NCBI RefSeq assembly: GCF_014892575.1
Contig: NZ_JADBGI010000007.1
Span: 247,629-282,418 of the forward strand
Direction of reading: 5' to 3'
From: Nocardiopsis coralli
GTDB lineage: Bacteria > Actinomycetota > Actinomycetes > Streptosporangiales > Streptosporangiaceae
Length of the DNA: 34,790 bases
Shown here: positions 1 to 6,679 of the stretch, piece after piece
Layout of the letters: every line of letters begins with the position of its first letter
Position numbering within the stretch: position 1 is the stretch's first letter
The notes under the pieces: generated by a model
The model's database searches: none
Told to the model about the DNA's origin: nothing
Seen by the model: the letters and a program-made list of their open reading frames with translations, nothing else
Position numbers and translations under genes: made by a program

Positions 1-795
1 GGAGATCCCGACGGCGGCGGCCCCGCGCAGCAGGCCGAGGTGGCGCCCGGGCTCCTCGAGGATCCGCGAACGCGCGGCCAGGAAGCCGAGAAGGATCGCC
101 ACGGGCACCGACATCGACAGCAGGCCCTGGCCGACCACGACCACCGGCCACGCGATCATCCGCTCCAGCGCAGCCGCCAGGTAGGACCCCTCGGCGAAGC
201 TGCCCATCAGCGCGTCGATCTGCATCGGCGCGCCCTGGCCGGCGAGCTCGTCGGCGGGGGTGAAGACCGCGCCGAGCAGGCTCAACAGCGCCAGCAGTGT
301 CATCAGCCCGAGCAGCACCGAGATCCAGATCCGCAGGGTGCGGTCGGCCCGGCGCAGGAACAGCCAGCCGAGCACCAGCCCGGCCAGCCCGTACGCGCCC
401 AGGATGTCGCCGACGAACAGCAGCGACGCGTGCACCAGACCGAAGGCCATGAGCCACAGGTTGCGCCGCCGCAGGAGGGCGGAGGCCTCGCGCGGGCTCG
501 CCCCGGACGCCTCCTGGCGCCGCATGAGCTGCACCATCCCGTAACCGAACAGGAAGGCGAACATGGGGTAGCTGCGCATGTCCACGGCCATCACCGTGAA
601 GAACTGCGCGGCGCTGTCGAGCGCCCCCTCGGCGGCCGGGTGCGCCGTCCCCACGCCGGCGGTCGGGACCGCCCACAGGTACCAGACGGTGTTGGCCAGG
701 GCGATGAACAGAAGCATGAACCCGCGGGCCAGGTCGGGCGCGAGGGCCCGCTCCCCGGCTCCGGCGGGTCCGCGTACCGGGGTCTGCCGGTCCAT
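1..795 (-). CDS. DUF418/YeiB-type multi-pass membrane protein (3' end outside window)
   Basis: I translated the minus strand directly from 795 down to the window edge: 265 residues, no stop. The start reads MDRQTPVRGPAGAGERALAP and is followed by many hydrophobic segments, including FMLLFIALANTVWYLW. The segment YPMFAFLFGYGMVQLMRR matches the conserved 'LFGYG' region of DUF418/YeiB-like proteins, a membrane family of unknown transport or acyl-transfer role. The start is uncertain. No good ribosome binding site precedes ATG 795, and an in-frame ATG at 870 exists but sits right beside the terminator hairpin of the upstream gene, so I prefer 795. The function is not known. The C-terminal DUF418 domain would lie beyond the window. 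Confidence 0.75.
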   Translation of the reverse strand, partial: MDRQTPVRGPAGAGERALAPDLARGFMLLFIALANTVWYLWAVPTAGVGTAHPAAEGALDSAAQFFTVMAVDMRSYPMFAFLFGYGMVQLMRRQEASGASPREASALLRRRNLWLMAFGLVHASLLFVGDILGAYGLAGLVLGWLFLRRADRTLRIWISVLLGLMTLLALLSLLGAVFTPADELAGQGAPMQIDALMGSFAEGSYLAAALERMIAWPVVVVGQGLLSMSVPVAILLGFLAARSRILEEPGRHLGLLRGAAAVGIS

Positions 796-870
796 GGGGA
801 CACATCCGATCTGTCGCGAGGTCTCACCACGATTCAACTGCTCGGGGCGGCGGAGCGACAACCGGGACAT

Positions 871-912
871 CCCTGAGGCGCACCCCGGTCCTGGCGGGGC
901 ACGTCCTCAGGG
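871..912 (-). terminator. hairpin downstream of the polyprenyl synthase gene
   Basis: CCCTGAGG at 871-878 pairs perfectly with CCTCAGGG at 905-912. A second stem lies inside (CCCCG 883-887 with CGGGG 895-899). It begins 11 nt past the stop codon of the minus-strand synthase. There is no clear U-tract, as is common for actinobacterial terminators. Confidence 0.5.
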
Positions 913-922
913 GCGGGGATCC

Positions 923-2005
923 CTAGTGGGAGCGGGCGGTGGCGATCCCGACCAGCTCACGCAGCGGGCCGCGTGCCTCGCCGTCGAGCCCGGGGTGCTC
1001 CAGGGCGGCGACGGCACGGTCGGCGTACTCGGACACGAGCTCCTCGCAGGCGGCCAGCGCACCGCAGTCCTCGATGAGCCCGCACATCCACTCCACCGAT
1101 TCGGCGGTGAGGTCCGGGGCGCCCAGCAGCGAACGGAACCGGTCGGCGTCGGCGGAGGCGGCCCGCTCCAGGGTCTCGGCGACGACGAGGGTGCGCTTGC
1201 CCTCGCGCAGGTCGTCCCCGGCGGGCTTGCCGGTCGTGGTCGGGTCGCCGAACACCCCGAGCACGTCGTCGCGCAGCTGGAACGCGATGCCGAGCGTCAC
1301 GCCGTAGTCGGTGTAGACCGGGCCGAGCTCCTCCAGGCGTCCGGCCAGCGCGGCCCCCAGGTGCAGGGGCCGCTCCACCGTGTACTTGGCGGCCTTGTAG
1401 TGCATGACCCGCAGGGCGGCCTCACGCGTGGACGTGCCGCGCACCTGCTCCAGGGTGTCCAGGTACTGCCCGGCCATGACCTCGGTGCGCATGGCGTCGA
1501 AGGGCACCCGTCCGGCCAGCAGCGTCTCGGGGGAGAACCCGCTGGACTGGTACATCTCGTCGGACCACACCAGGCACAGGTCGCCGATGAGGATCGCGGC
1601 GCCGCGGCCGAACCCCTCGCTGTCCCCGTTCCACCCGTGGTCGGCGTGCAGCTTGGCCATGCGCTTGTGCGTGGCCGGGAGCCCGCGGCGGGTGTCGCTG
1701 TTGTCTATGACGTCGTCGTGCACCAGCGCGCACGCCTGCAGGTACTCCAGGGACGCGGCGGCCTGCACGATGCGCTCGTCCCCGGCGTCCCCGCCCGCTC
1801 CGCGCCAGCCCCAGTAGGCGAAGGTCGGCCGCAGTCGCTTGCCACCGGAGAGCATCGACTCCAGCGCGTCGACGGCCGGCGAGAGCTCACCGCCGATCTG
1901 CAGCAGGCGCTCCCGGTTGCGGGCGCCGAAGGCGGCCAGGGCACGGTCGACGTCGGGGCGGACGACCGAGACGGGTGAGGCGGAAGAAGATGAGGAAGGG
2001 CCCAT
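923..2005 (-). CDS. polyprenyl (probably geranylgeranyl) diphosphate synthase
   Basis: This is a 360-residue trans-isoprenyl diphosphate synthase, which adds isopentenyl diphosphate to an allylic primer to make C15-C20 or longer chains for menaquinone, carotenoid or lipid carriers. The visible motifs are GGKRLRP (about residues 54-60), the first Asp-rich motif HDDVIDNSD (D97, D98, D101), GDLCLVWSDEM, and the second motif LRDDVLGVFGDP followed by GKPAGDDLREGKRT. The length and the DDVLG form of the second motif fit actinobacterial IdsA/GrcC-like enzymes. Chain length cannot be read from sequence alone. I chose ATG 2005 over an in-frame start at 2077 because a -10-like GATAAT (2015-2020) lies just upstream, leaving almost no 5' leader. 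It is divergent from metF. Confidence 0.9.
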   Translation of the reverse strand: MGPSSSSSASPVSVVRPDVDRALAAFGARNRERLLQIGGELSPAVDALESMLSGGKRLRPTFAYWGWRGAGGDAGDERIVQAAASLEYLQACALVHDDVIDNSDTRRGLPATHKRMAKLHADHGWNGDSEGFGRGAAILIGDLCLVWSDEMYQSSGFSPETLLAGRVPFDAMRTEVMAGQYLDTLEQVRGTSTREAALRVMHYKAAKYTVERPLHLGAALAGRLEELGPVYTDYGVTLGIAFQLRDDVLGVFGDPTTTGKPAGDDLREGKRTLVVAETLERAASADADRFRSLLGAPDLTAESVEWMCGLIEDCGALAACEELVSEYADRAVAALEHPGLDGEARGPLRELVGIATARSH

Positions 2006-2014
2006 ACCCCGCAC

Positions 2015-2020
2015 ATTATC
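2015..2020 (-). promoter_or_regulatory. -10 box for the polyprenyl synthase (near-leaderless)
   Basis: GATAAT on the minus strand ends 9 nt before ATG 2005, so transcription should begin within a few bases of the start codon. No good -35 is visible. Confidence 0.4.
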
Positions 2021-2155
2021 GGCTGCCAGTGGTGGCCCGACCCGGCCCCGGGGAAGCGGTGGGAACGCCCCGTGCACCGCTCCTGACCCGCAGTTGTCCC
2101 ATGATCCGGGGCCGCGGTCCGGTGCGGCGGTGTGCCCTCAACTAAGGTGGAGTCC

Positions 2156-3082
2156 ATGCAGCCCGCATTGACACATCCCGTGGCTCCCCGAGCCACCAGC
2201 CCCCGGCACATCAGCGAGATGCTCGATTCCGGAGAGCCGATGTTCTCCTTCGAGTTCTTCCCGCCGCGTACCGACAAGGCACAGGAGCGCCTCTGGCGGG
2301 CCATCCGCGAACTGGAGGCCCTCAACCCCTCGTTCGTCTCCGTCACGTACGGAGCCGGGGGTAGTACGCGCGGAAAGACGGTCGAGACGACCGAACGCAT
2401 CGCCACCGACACGACCCTGCTCCCGGTGGCGCACATGACCCTGGTCGACCACTCCGTCGCCGAACTGCGCCACCTCATCGGGCGCTTCTCCGCCGCGGGG
2501 GTGTCCAACATCCTCGCCGTGCGCGGTGACCCGCCCGGGGACCCCGACGGCGAGTGGATCGCCCACCCGGAGGGGCTGACCTATTCCGAACAGCTCGTCC
2601 GGTTGATCAAGGAGAGCGGCGACTTCTGTGTGGGTGTGGCCGCCTTCCCCTTCAAGCACCCGCGCTCGCCCGACGTGGAGACCGACACCGAGCACTTCAT
2701 CCGCAAGTGCCGCGCCGGTGCCGACTACGCCATCACGCAGATGTTCTTCGACCCCGAGGAATACCTCCGGATGCGTGACCGCGTGGTCGCCAAGGGGTGC
2801 GACATCCCGATCATCCCCGAGGTGTTCCCGGTGGTGCGCACGTCCTTCATCCCGCGCTCGGAGAAGCTCTCCGGCGCCCCGTTCCCGCGCGACCTCGCGC
2901 AGAAGTTCGAGAGCTTCGGCGACGACACCGAGGCGGTGCGCCAGTTCGGGATCGAGCACGCCCAGAAGATGTGCGAGAAGCTGCTCGCCGAGGGCGCGCC
3001 CGGCATCCACTTCATCACCTCGAACCAGTCCACGGCCACCAGGGAGATCTACCGGGAGATCGCCGGGACCCGGGCCCCCTGA
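2156..3082 (+). CDS. metF: 5,10-methylenetetrahydrofolate reductase
   Basis: This 308-residue flavoenzyme reduces 5,10-methylene-THF to 5-methyl-THF, the methyl donor for methionine synthesis. The segment [11 protein letters not shown] holds the conserved Glu of the FEFFPP motif. It is followed by [25 protein letters not shown] and the flavin/folate region [20 protein letters not shown], with PIIPEVFPV further on. This is the standard single-domain bacterial length. I chose ATG 2156 because AAGGTGGAG (2144-2152) lies three bases upstream and the upstream GTG 2132 would precede it. The last 68 bp overlap the convergent acetyltransferase gene. It supports the SAM branch ending in metK later in the window. 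Confidence 0.96.
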   Translation: MQPALTHPVAPRATSPRHISEMLDSGEPMFSFEFFPPRTDKAQERLWRAIRELEALNPSFVSVTYGAGGSTRGKTVETTERIATDTTLLPVAHMTLVDHSVAELRHLIGRFSAAGVSNILAVRGDPPGDPDGEWIAHPEGLTYSEQLVRLIKESGDFCVGVAAFPFKHPRSPDVETDTEHFIRKCRAGADYAITQMFFDPEEYLRMRDRVVAKGCDIPIIPEVFPVVRTSFIPRSEKLSGAPFPRDLAQKFESFGDDTEAVRQFGIEHAQKMCEKLLAEGAPGIHFITSNQSTATREIYREIAGTRAP

Positions 3083-3629
3083 GCGGTAGCCGCGCCGCGA
3101 GGATGTCGAACGGGTGGTCCGGGCTGCCCGGGAACGTGAAGCCCTCCAGGAGCGCGGAGAAACCGCAGGAACGGTAGAGGTGGCGGGCCGGGGTCGGGCC
3201 CGTCCTGGTGGACAGCAACGCGGTCCGCTCCGGCCGCCCCTCGCACAGGGTGTGCAGCATGCGCCGCCCGATACCGCCGTTCTGCGCGTCCGGATGGACG
3301 TGCACCTCGGCGATCTCCAGGGCTGAGGCCAGGTAGCGCCGGGCCTGCCGTTCGCTGCCCCGGCCGCGCAGTTCCGCCTCGACGACGTCGTGCCACCACT
3401 GGCCGGGCCGCCCGCGGAACGCGTAGGCGAACCCGACGGCGTCACCGCCGCGCACGGCCACGACCGAACGGAACCCCGGGTGTTCGGCGTGGGCGTTCAT
3501 CACCGCCGCCCGCCCCGGAAGCTGTTCGGCCGGGGGAGCCATGGCTGCCTCGTAGATCCGGATGAGTGCGGGTACCGCGTGCGTGAAGGGGTCCGGCGCC
3601 AGTTCACGCAGTTCGGTGTCGGCGTCCAC
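3015..3629 (-). CDS. GNAT-family N-acetyltransferase
   Basis: This 204-residue protein has the GNAT acetyl-CoA fold. The core strands [14 protein letters not shown] and [23 protein letters not shown] contain the V-x-P-x-x-x-x-G-I-G-R motif A that binds the CoA pyrophosphate. [13 protein letters not shown] matches the usual motif B ('Y.k.GF'). The substrate is unknown. The start is GTG 3629. A TAGTGT -10 box ends 6 nt upstream and there is no ribosome binding site, so the mRNA is probably leaderless. The final ~22 residues ([10 protein letters not shown] onward) are encoded antisense to the metF 3' end and look like a basic extension outside the fold. Confidence 0.85.
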   Translation of the reverse strand: MDADTELRELAPDPFTHAVPALIRIYEAAMAPPAEQLPGRAAVMNAHAEHPGFRSVVAVRGGDAVGFAYAFRGRPGQWWHDVVEAELRGRGSERQARRYLASALEIAEVHVHPDAQNGGIGRRMLHTLCEGRPERTALLSTRTGPTPARHLYRSCGFSALLEGFTFPGSPDHPFDILAARLPLRGPGSRRSPGRSPWWPWTGSR

Positions 3630-3635
3630 GGCCCA

Positions 3636-3641
3636 ACACTA
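3636..3641 (-). promoter_or_regulatory. -10 box of the acetyltransferase gene (leaderless)
   Basis: TAGTGT on the minus strand is separated by 6 nt from the GTG start at 3629, which puts the transcription start at or next to the start codon. Confidence 0.45.
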
Positions 3642-3758
3642 GACCCCTGCCCACCGGTGTGTGCTCCTTCCCTCATGACCTGCGCCGATGCCCGCGCCCG
3701 CGGTCGGGGGCGGTGCTGAGCCGCGCCCCACGGCCGTCCACAGAATGCCGCGAAGCGC

Positions 3759-3787
3759 TTGACGCTCTGTGCGGACTGCGGTTAACT
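3759..3787 (+). promoter_or_regulatory. sigma-70-type promoter reading toward the bldD 3' side
   Basis: TTGACG (3759-3764), a 17-nt spacer and TTAACT (3782-3787) form one of the best -35/-10 pairs in the window. Transcription would begin near 3794, immediately before the LexA-type box. No convincing reading frame follows on the plus strand. Confidence 0.55.
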
Positions 3788-3795
3788 GACCCTGT

Positions 3796-3811
3796 TCGAA
3801 CTCGTGTTCGA
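3796..3811. promoter_or_regulatory. LexA (SOS) box
   Basis: TCGAAC-TCGT-GTTCGA is a perfect match to the Gram-positive/actinobacterial SOS-box pattern TCGAAC-N4-GTTCGA. It covers the expected transcription start of the 3759-3787 promoter, a position where LexA would block initiation. The box is palindromic, so it could also act on the minus strand, but no second promoter is obvious there. Confidence 0.7.
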
Positions 3812-3842
3812 ACGAACGTCCGCCGGATATCCTGGCGGGCAG

Positions 3843-3889
3843 CGGTGCGGCCGGGTTGGGGAGGGGAAGCCCCACGTCCGGCCGCACCG
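3843..3889 (+). other. long stable hairpin, possible body of an SOS-controlled small RNA
   Basis: The 12-base arms 3843-3854 and 3878-3889 are perfectly complementary. Inside, a second 5-bp stem (TGGGG with CCCCA) closes an 8-nt purine loop. It lies about 50 nt downstream of the SOS-box promoter and before the bldD terminators, so a transcript of roughly 180 nt (about 3794-3974) would be mostly structured. Whether it is a functional RNA is inference. Confidence 0.4.
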
Positions 3890-3946
3890 TCCCCCGGTTT
3901 CCTCCGCCTCCCCGACGCACGATCCGCCCACCCCCGACACACGAAA

Positions 3947-3974
3947 GGACCCCGCCCACCGTGGGACGGGGTCC
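3947..3974 (-). terminator. bldD distal terminator
   Basis: GGACCCCG (3947-3954) pairs with CGGGGTCC (3967-3974), and CCCAC pairs with GTGGG inside it. On the minus strand the stem is followed by TTTCGTGTG, a modest U-tract, so it serves bldD best. It would also stop a plus-strand transcript. Confidence 0.6.
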
Positions 3975-3982
3975 GTGCGTGA

Positions 3983-4020
3983 CGAGAGCCGGCGTCCTCG
4001 GGGGGAGGGGCCGGCTCTCG
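3983..4020 (-). terminator. bldD proximal terminator hairpin
   Basis: The 11-base perfect arms at 3983-3993 and 4010-4020 are separated by a 16-nt loop, 20 nt past the bldD stop. With the hairpin at 3947-3974 it forms a tandem terminator. Confidence 0.55.
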
Positions 4021-4039
4021 GGCGCTGGTGCGGACGGAC

Positions 4040-4534
4040 CTAGAAGGCGTCGACCGCCCGGCGCGCCTCGGGGTCCAGGACACCCCAGTTGATGAGCTCC
4101 TCGGTCAGGTCCGAGGGCGACTTGTCGTAGATGACCGCGAGTGAACGCAGGTCCTCCTGGCGGATGCTCAGCACGCGGCCGTTGTAGTCGCCGCGCTGGC
4201 TCTGGATGGTGGCGACGTAGCGCGAGAGCGGCCCGGCCTTCTCCTGCGGCAGCTGCTGCATGCGCTCGAGGTCGATCACCAGCTTGGGCGTGGGGCCCAG
4301 CGGGGTGGGTGCGGCGCCGCCCGGGAGCAGCTCCGACATGGGCACACCGTAGAAGTCGGCGAGCTCCGCCAGCTTCTGGACGGTGACGGCGCGGTCGCCG
4401 CGCTCGTAGGAACCCACCACGACGGCCTTCCAGCGCCCGTGGGACTTCTCCTCGACGCCGTGCAGGGACAGGCCCTGCTGGGTGCGGATGGCACGCAGTC
4501 GCGCGCCGAGGGACTTCGCGTATTCGGATGGCAT
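4040..4534 (-). CDS. bldD: BldD, c-di-GMP-responsive developmental repressor
   Basis: This 164-residue DNA-binding protein represses sporulation genes during vegetative growth in filamentous actinobacteria and dimerises on tetrameric cyclic di-GMP. The N-terminal XRE-type helix-turn-helix spans about residues 8-70 (LGARLRAIRTQQGLSL ... VVVGSYERGDRAVTVQKLAEL). The C-terminal domain carries the c-di-GMP signature RGD (114-116), eight residues, then RQED (125-128). The contact residues R114, D116, R125 and D128 fit the published R-x-D-x8-R-x-x-D pattern; residue 127 is Glu where I recall Asp in the Streptomyces protein. ATG 4534 has a purine-rich GGGAGCGACAAGAAG upstream. Neighbouring pyrR is divergent, as in Streptomyces. 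Confidence 0.95.
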   Translation of the reverse strand: MPSEYAKSLGARLRAIRTQQGLSLHGVEEKSHGRWKAVVVGSYERGDRAVTVQKLAELADFYGVPMSELLPGGAAPTPLGPTPKLVIDLERMQQLPQEKAGPLSRYVATIQSQRGDYNGRVLSIRQEDLRSLAVIYDKSPSDLTEELINWGVLDPEARRAVDAF

Positions 4535-4665
4535 CTTCTTGTCGCTCCCGGCCGTGACGGTGGCTGGCGTGGTGGGGGAGATCCGCTCGTACTCGGCGGG
4601 CCGCCTCGGCGGTCCAGCGGATGGTCACGGGGTGCAACCCCACCCGGTAGTGATTACAGACAGTG

Positions 4666-4694
4666 ACGGTAAGGGGGTCTGGCGCCCAGGTCAA
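4666..4694 (-). promoter_or_regulatory. bldD promoter
   Basis: On the minus strand TTGACC (4694-4689), a 17-nt spacer and TACCGT (4671-4666) make a good housekeeping promoter. It gives a 5' leader of about 125 nt before ATG 4534. BldD is known to repress its own gene in Streptomyces. I could not assign a confident BldD box here. Confidence 0.5.
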
Positions 4695-4899
4695 GCCGTT
4701 GGTGTGAAATGCGACTAATCAGTGTCCAAACCGCGCGTAGGTGAAACTCCTCTCATGTCACCCGAGATCGGGGCGTTCTGGGTGGTGGCAATGGCCCGGA
4801 AGCCCGTGTTCACGGGGGTTTCGGCCTCCAGGGCCTCGCGGAGATGAACCCGGAGTGTCGCCCGTCTGTCGCTATCGGCAACGAAGTGCTGATTTTCTG

Positions 4900-4915
4900 T
4901 GTGATCGAAGTCACT
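4900..4915. promoter_or_regulatory. CRP-like site upstream of the pyr operon
   Basis: TGTGA-TCGAAG-TCACT matches TGTGA-N6-TCACA at 9 of 10 fixed positions. It lies about 70 bp upstream of the predicted pyrR transcription start and about 210 bp upstream of the bldD promoter. A cAMP-receptor-family regulator is the obvious candidate; binding is not shown. Confidence 0.35.
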
Positions 4916-4967
4916 CGGAGGCGGTTGCGAAGGTGGGCTCCCAGGAGAGGCCCGGCGGGCCCGCTGG

Positions 4968-4973
4968 TAGCGT
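4968..4973 (+). promoter_or_regulatory. candidate -10 box of the pyr operon
   Basis: TAGCGT lies where a -10 is expected, giving a short leader of about 50 nt that consists mainly of the PyrR-binding loop. No good -35 is visible. Confidence 0.35.
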
Positions 4974-4988
4974 GGGCTCGATCGACAT

Positions 4989-5024
4989 CCTTTAACGTCC
5001 TGTTCAGTGAGGCAGGGAAGGGGG
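4989..5024 (+). promoter_or_regulatory. PyrR-binding RNA loop over the pyrR ribosome binding site
   Basis: The leader can fold as a lower stem CCTTT (4989-4993) with AAGGG (5018-5022), a 5' internal bulge AACG, and an upper stem TCCTG with CAGGG. A single bulged T and the pairs T5004-G5012 and C5005-G5011 then close the loop AGTGA (5006-5010). Bases 5001-5014 match the PyrR consensus ARUCCNGNGAGGYU at 11 of 14 positions. The two outer mismatches form a compensatory T-A pair and the third keeps a wobble pair. The lower stem contains the Shine-Dalgarno GGGAAGGGGG, so UMP-bound PyrR should block translation, as described for Mycobacterium smegmatis. Confidence 0.7.
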
Positions 5025-5032
5025 TCACTACT

Positions 5033-5680
5033 TTGCGTGCGCAAAAAGCCACCGCCGGTGAAGCGGAGGGGATCTCGGGCGCACAGGCGAAGGTGCCCGA
5101 AGGTACCCGCGCCGTCCTCGACGGCCCCGAGATCAACCGGGCACTGACCCGGATCGCCCACGAGGTGCTCGAACGCACCAAGGGCGGCCAGGAGGTCACC
5201 CTCCTCGGCATCCCCTCGCGCGGCGTCCCGCTCGCACAGCGCCTGGCCCGGCGCATCGAACGTGTGGAGGACCTCGCGGTCCCCACCGGTTCCCTCGACA
5301 TCACCATGTACCGCGACGACCTGCGTCTCGCCCCCGCGCGTGCGCTCGGCCGCACCGAGATCCCCGACGGTGGACTCGACGACCGCGTGGTCGTGCTCGT
5401 CGACGACGTGCTCTTCTCCGGCCGGACCGTGCGCGCCGCCCTCGACGCCCTCGGCGACCTCGGACGCCCCCGCGCGGTCCAGCTCGCCGTCCTCGTCGAC
5501 CGCGGCCACCGCGAGCTCCCCATCCGCGCCGACTACGTGGGCAAGAACCTGCCCACCTCTCTGCGCGAGAACGTCGACGTACGTCTGAGCGAGACCGACG
5601 ACCAGGACGCCGTCCTGCTCGGTCCCGCCCGTTCCCGCGCCGGCTCGGCCGGATCCGCGGACCAGGAGGTGGACAGCTGA
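5033..5680 (+). CDS. pyrR: PyrR, pyrimidine operon regulatory protein / uracil phosphoribosyltransferase
   Basis: This 215-residue protein of the type I phosphoribosyltransferase fold binds UMP and pyr leader RNA, and in many species also converts uracil to UMP. The segment [22 protein letters not shown] is the PRPP-binding loop. [33 protein letters not shown] and [23 protein letters not shown] are typical of PyrR. The N-terminus up to about residue 25 is a variable extension. I chose TTG 5033 because it is the only in-frame start with a Shine-Dalgarno (GGGAAGGGGG, 5015-5024), and that site is embedded in the PyrR loop. In-frame sequence further upstream would run through the promoter. The stop overlaps the pyrB ATG by one base. 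Confidence 0.92.
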   Translation: MRAQKATAGEAEGISGAQAKVPEGTRAVLDGPEINRALTRIAHEVLERTKGGQEVTLLGIPSRGVPLAQRLARRIERVEDLAVPTGSLDITMYRDDLRLAPARALGRTEIPDGGLDDRVVVLVDDVLFSGRTVRAALDALGDLGRPRAVQLAVLVDRGHRELPIRADYVGKNLPTSLRENVDVRLSETDDQDAVLLGPARSRAGSAGSADQEVDS

Positions 5681-6588
5681 TGCGGCACCTGCTCTCCGCC
5701 GGCGACCTCGACCGGGACCAGGCCACCCTGATCCTGGACACCGCCTCGGAGCTCGCACAGGTCGGCGACCGCTCGGTCAAGAAGCTCCCGACCCTGCGCG
5801 GGCGCACCGTGGTCAACCTCTTCTACGAGGACTCCACGCGCACCCGCACCTCCTTCGAACTGGCGGCCAAGCGCCTCTCCGCCGACGTCATCAACTTCTC
5901 CGCCAAGGGCTCCAGCGTCTCCAAGGGCGAGAGCCTCAAGGACACCGCGCTGACGCTGCAGGCCATGGGCGCCGACGGCGTCGTCATCCGCCACAGCGCC
6001 TCCGGGGCCGCCCACCGCCTCTCCCACTGGGTCGACGGTTCGGTCCTCAACGCCGGCGACGGCACCCACGAGCACCCCACACAGGCCCTGCTCGACGCCT
6101 TCACCATGAGGAACCGCCTGGGCACCCTCGAGGGCCTGCGCGTGGCCGTGGTCGGCGACGTCATGCACAGCCGCGTCGCGCGCTCCAACGTGCTGCTGCT
6201 GACCACCCTGGGGGCCGAGGTCACCCTCGTGGCCCCGCCGACCCTCCTGCCGGTCTCGGTGGGCACCTGGCCGTGCGAGGTCTCCTACGACCTGGACTCC
6301 GTCCTGCCCAAGAGCGACGTCGTCATGATGCTGCGGGTCCAGGGCGAGCGGATGAACGAGTCCTTCTTCCCCTCCGTGCGCGAGTACAGCCGCAACTACG
6401 GCCTCGACGGAGAGCGCCTCGGCCGCATGCCCGAGCACGCGATCGTCATGCACCCCGGCCCGATGGTCCGCGGCATGGAGATCTCCGCGGAGGTCGCCGA
6501 CTCGCCCCGGTGCACCGTCACCGAGCAGGTCGCCAACGGCGTGAGCCTGCGCATGGCCGTGCTCTACCTGCTCCTCGGCGGTTCCTGA
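5680..6588 (+). CDS. pyrB: aspartate carbamoyltransferase catalytic subunit
   Basis: This 302-residue enzyme joins carbamoyl phosphate and aspartate to N-carbamoyl-aspartate, the committed step of UMP synthesis. The carbamoyl-phosphate site [15 protein letters not shown] is intact. The partner-loop segment SKGESLKDT, the [11 protein letters not shown] motif, [11 protein letters not shown], and the C-terminal [11 protein letters not shown] aspartate-site region are all present. The length matches class B/C bacterial enzymes, and no regulatory pyrI is present. Its ATG overlaps the pyrR stop (TGATG), so it is translationally coupled. A hairpin follows before pyrC. Confidence 0.97.
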   Translation: MRHLLSAGDLDRDQATLILDTASELAQVGDRSVKKLPTLRGRTVVNLFYEDSTRTRTSFELAAKRLSADVINFSAKGSSVSKGESLKDTALTLQAMGADGVVIRHSASGAAHRLSHWVDGSVLNAGDGTHEHPTQALLDAFTMRNRLGTLEGLRVAVVGDVMHSRVARSNVLLLTTLGAEVTLVAPPTLLPVSVGTWPCEVSYDLDSVLPKSDVVMMLRVQGERMNESFFPSVREYSRNYGLDGERLGRMPEHAIVMHPGPMVRGMEISAEVADSPRCTVTEQVANGVSLRMAVLYLLLGGS

Positions 6589-6595
6589 CGCCCTC

Positions 6596-6620
6596 GCGCG
6601 CCCCGCTGCCCGGGGCGCGC
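6596..6620 (+). repeat. intergenic hairpin between pyrB and pyrC
   Basis: A perfect 10-bp stem (GCGCGCCCCG with CGGGGCGCGC) and a 5-nt loop lie 8 nt past the pyrB stop. There is no U-tract. It could be an mRNA-stability or processing hairpin or a partial terminator within the operon. Confidence 0.5.
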
Positions 6621-6679
6621 GCCGGTGCCCCACGGCACCCACAGCCTTTCTCCACCCGAACAGAAAGCCGCACACCGCG

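Noticed and set aside
3804..4043. 79-residue plus-strand frame starting inside the LexA box
   Set aside because: It is Arg/Pro/Gly-rich, crosses both bldD terminator hairpins and has no ribosome binding site or homology that I recognise. A non-coding transcript fits better.
4715..4915. Possible small minus-strand gene upstream of bldD ending at TAG near 4715
   Set aside because: The tail ([20 protein letters not shown]) looks almost natural, but there is no start codon with a ribosome binding site in frame, and it would overlap the pyr promoter and the bldD promoter.
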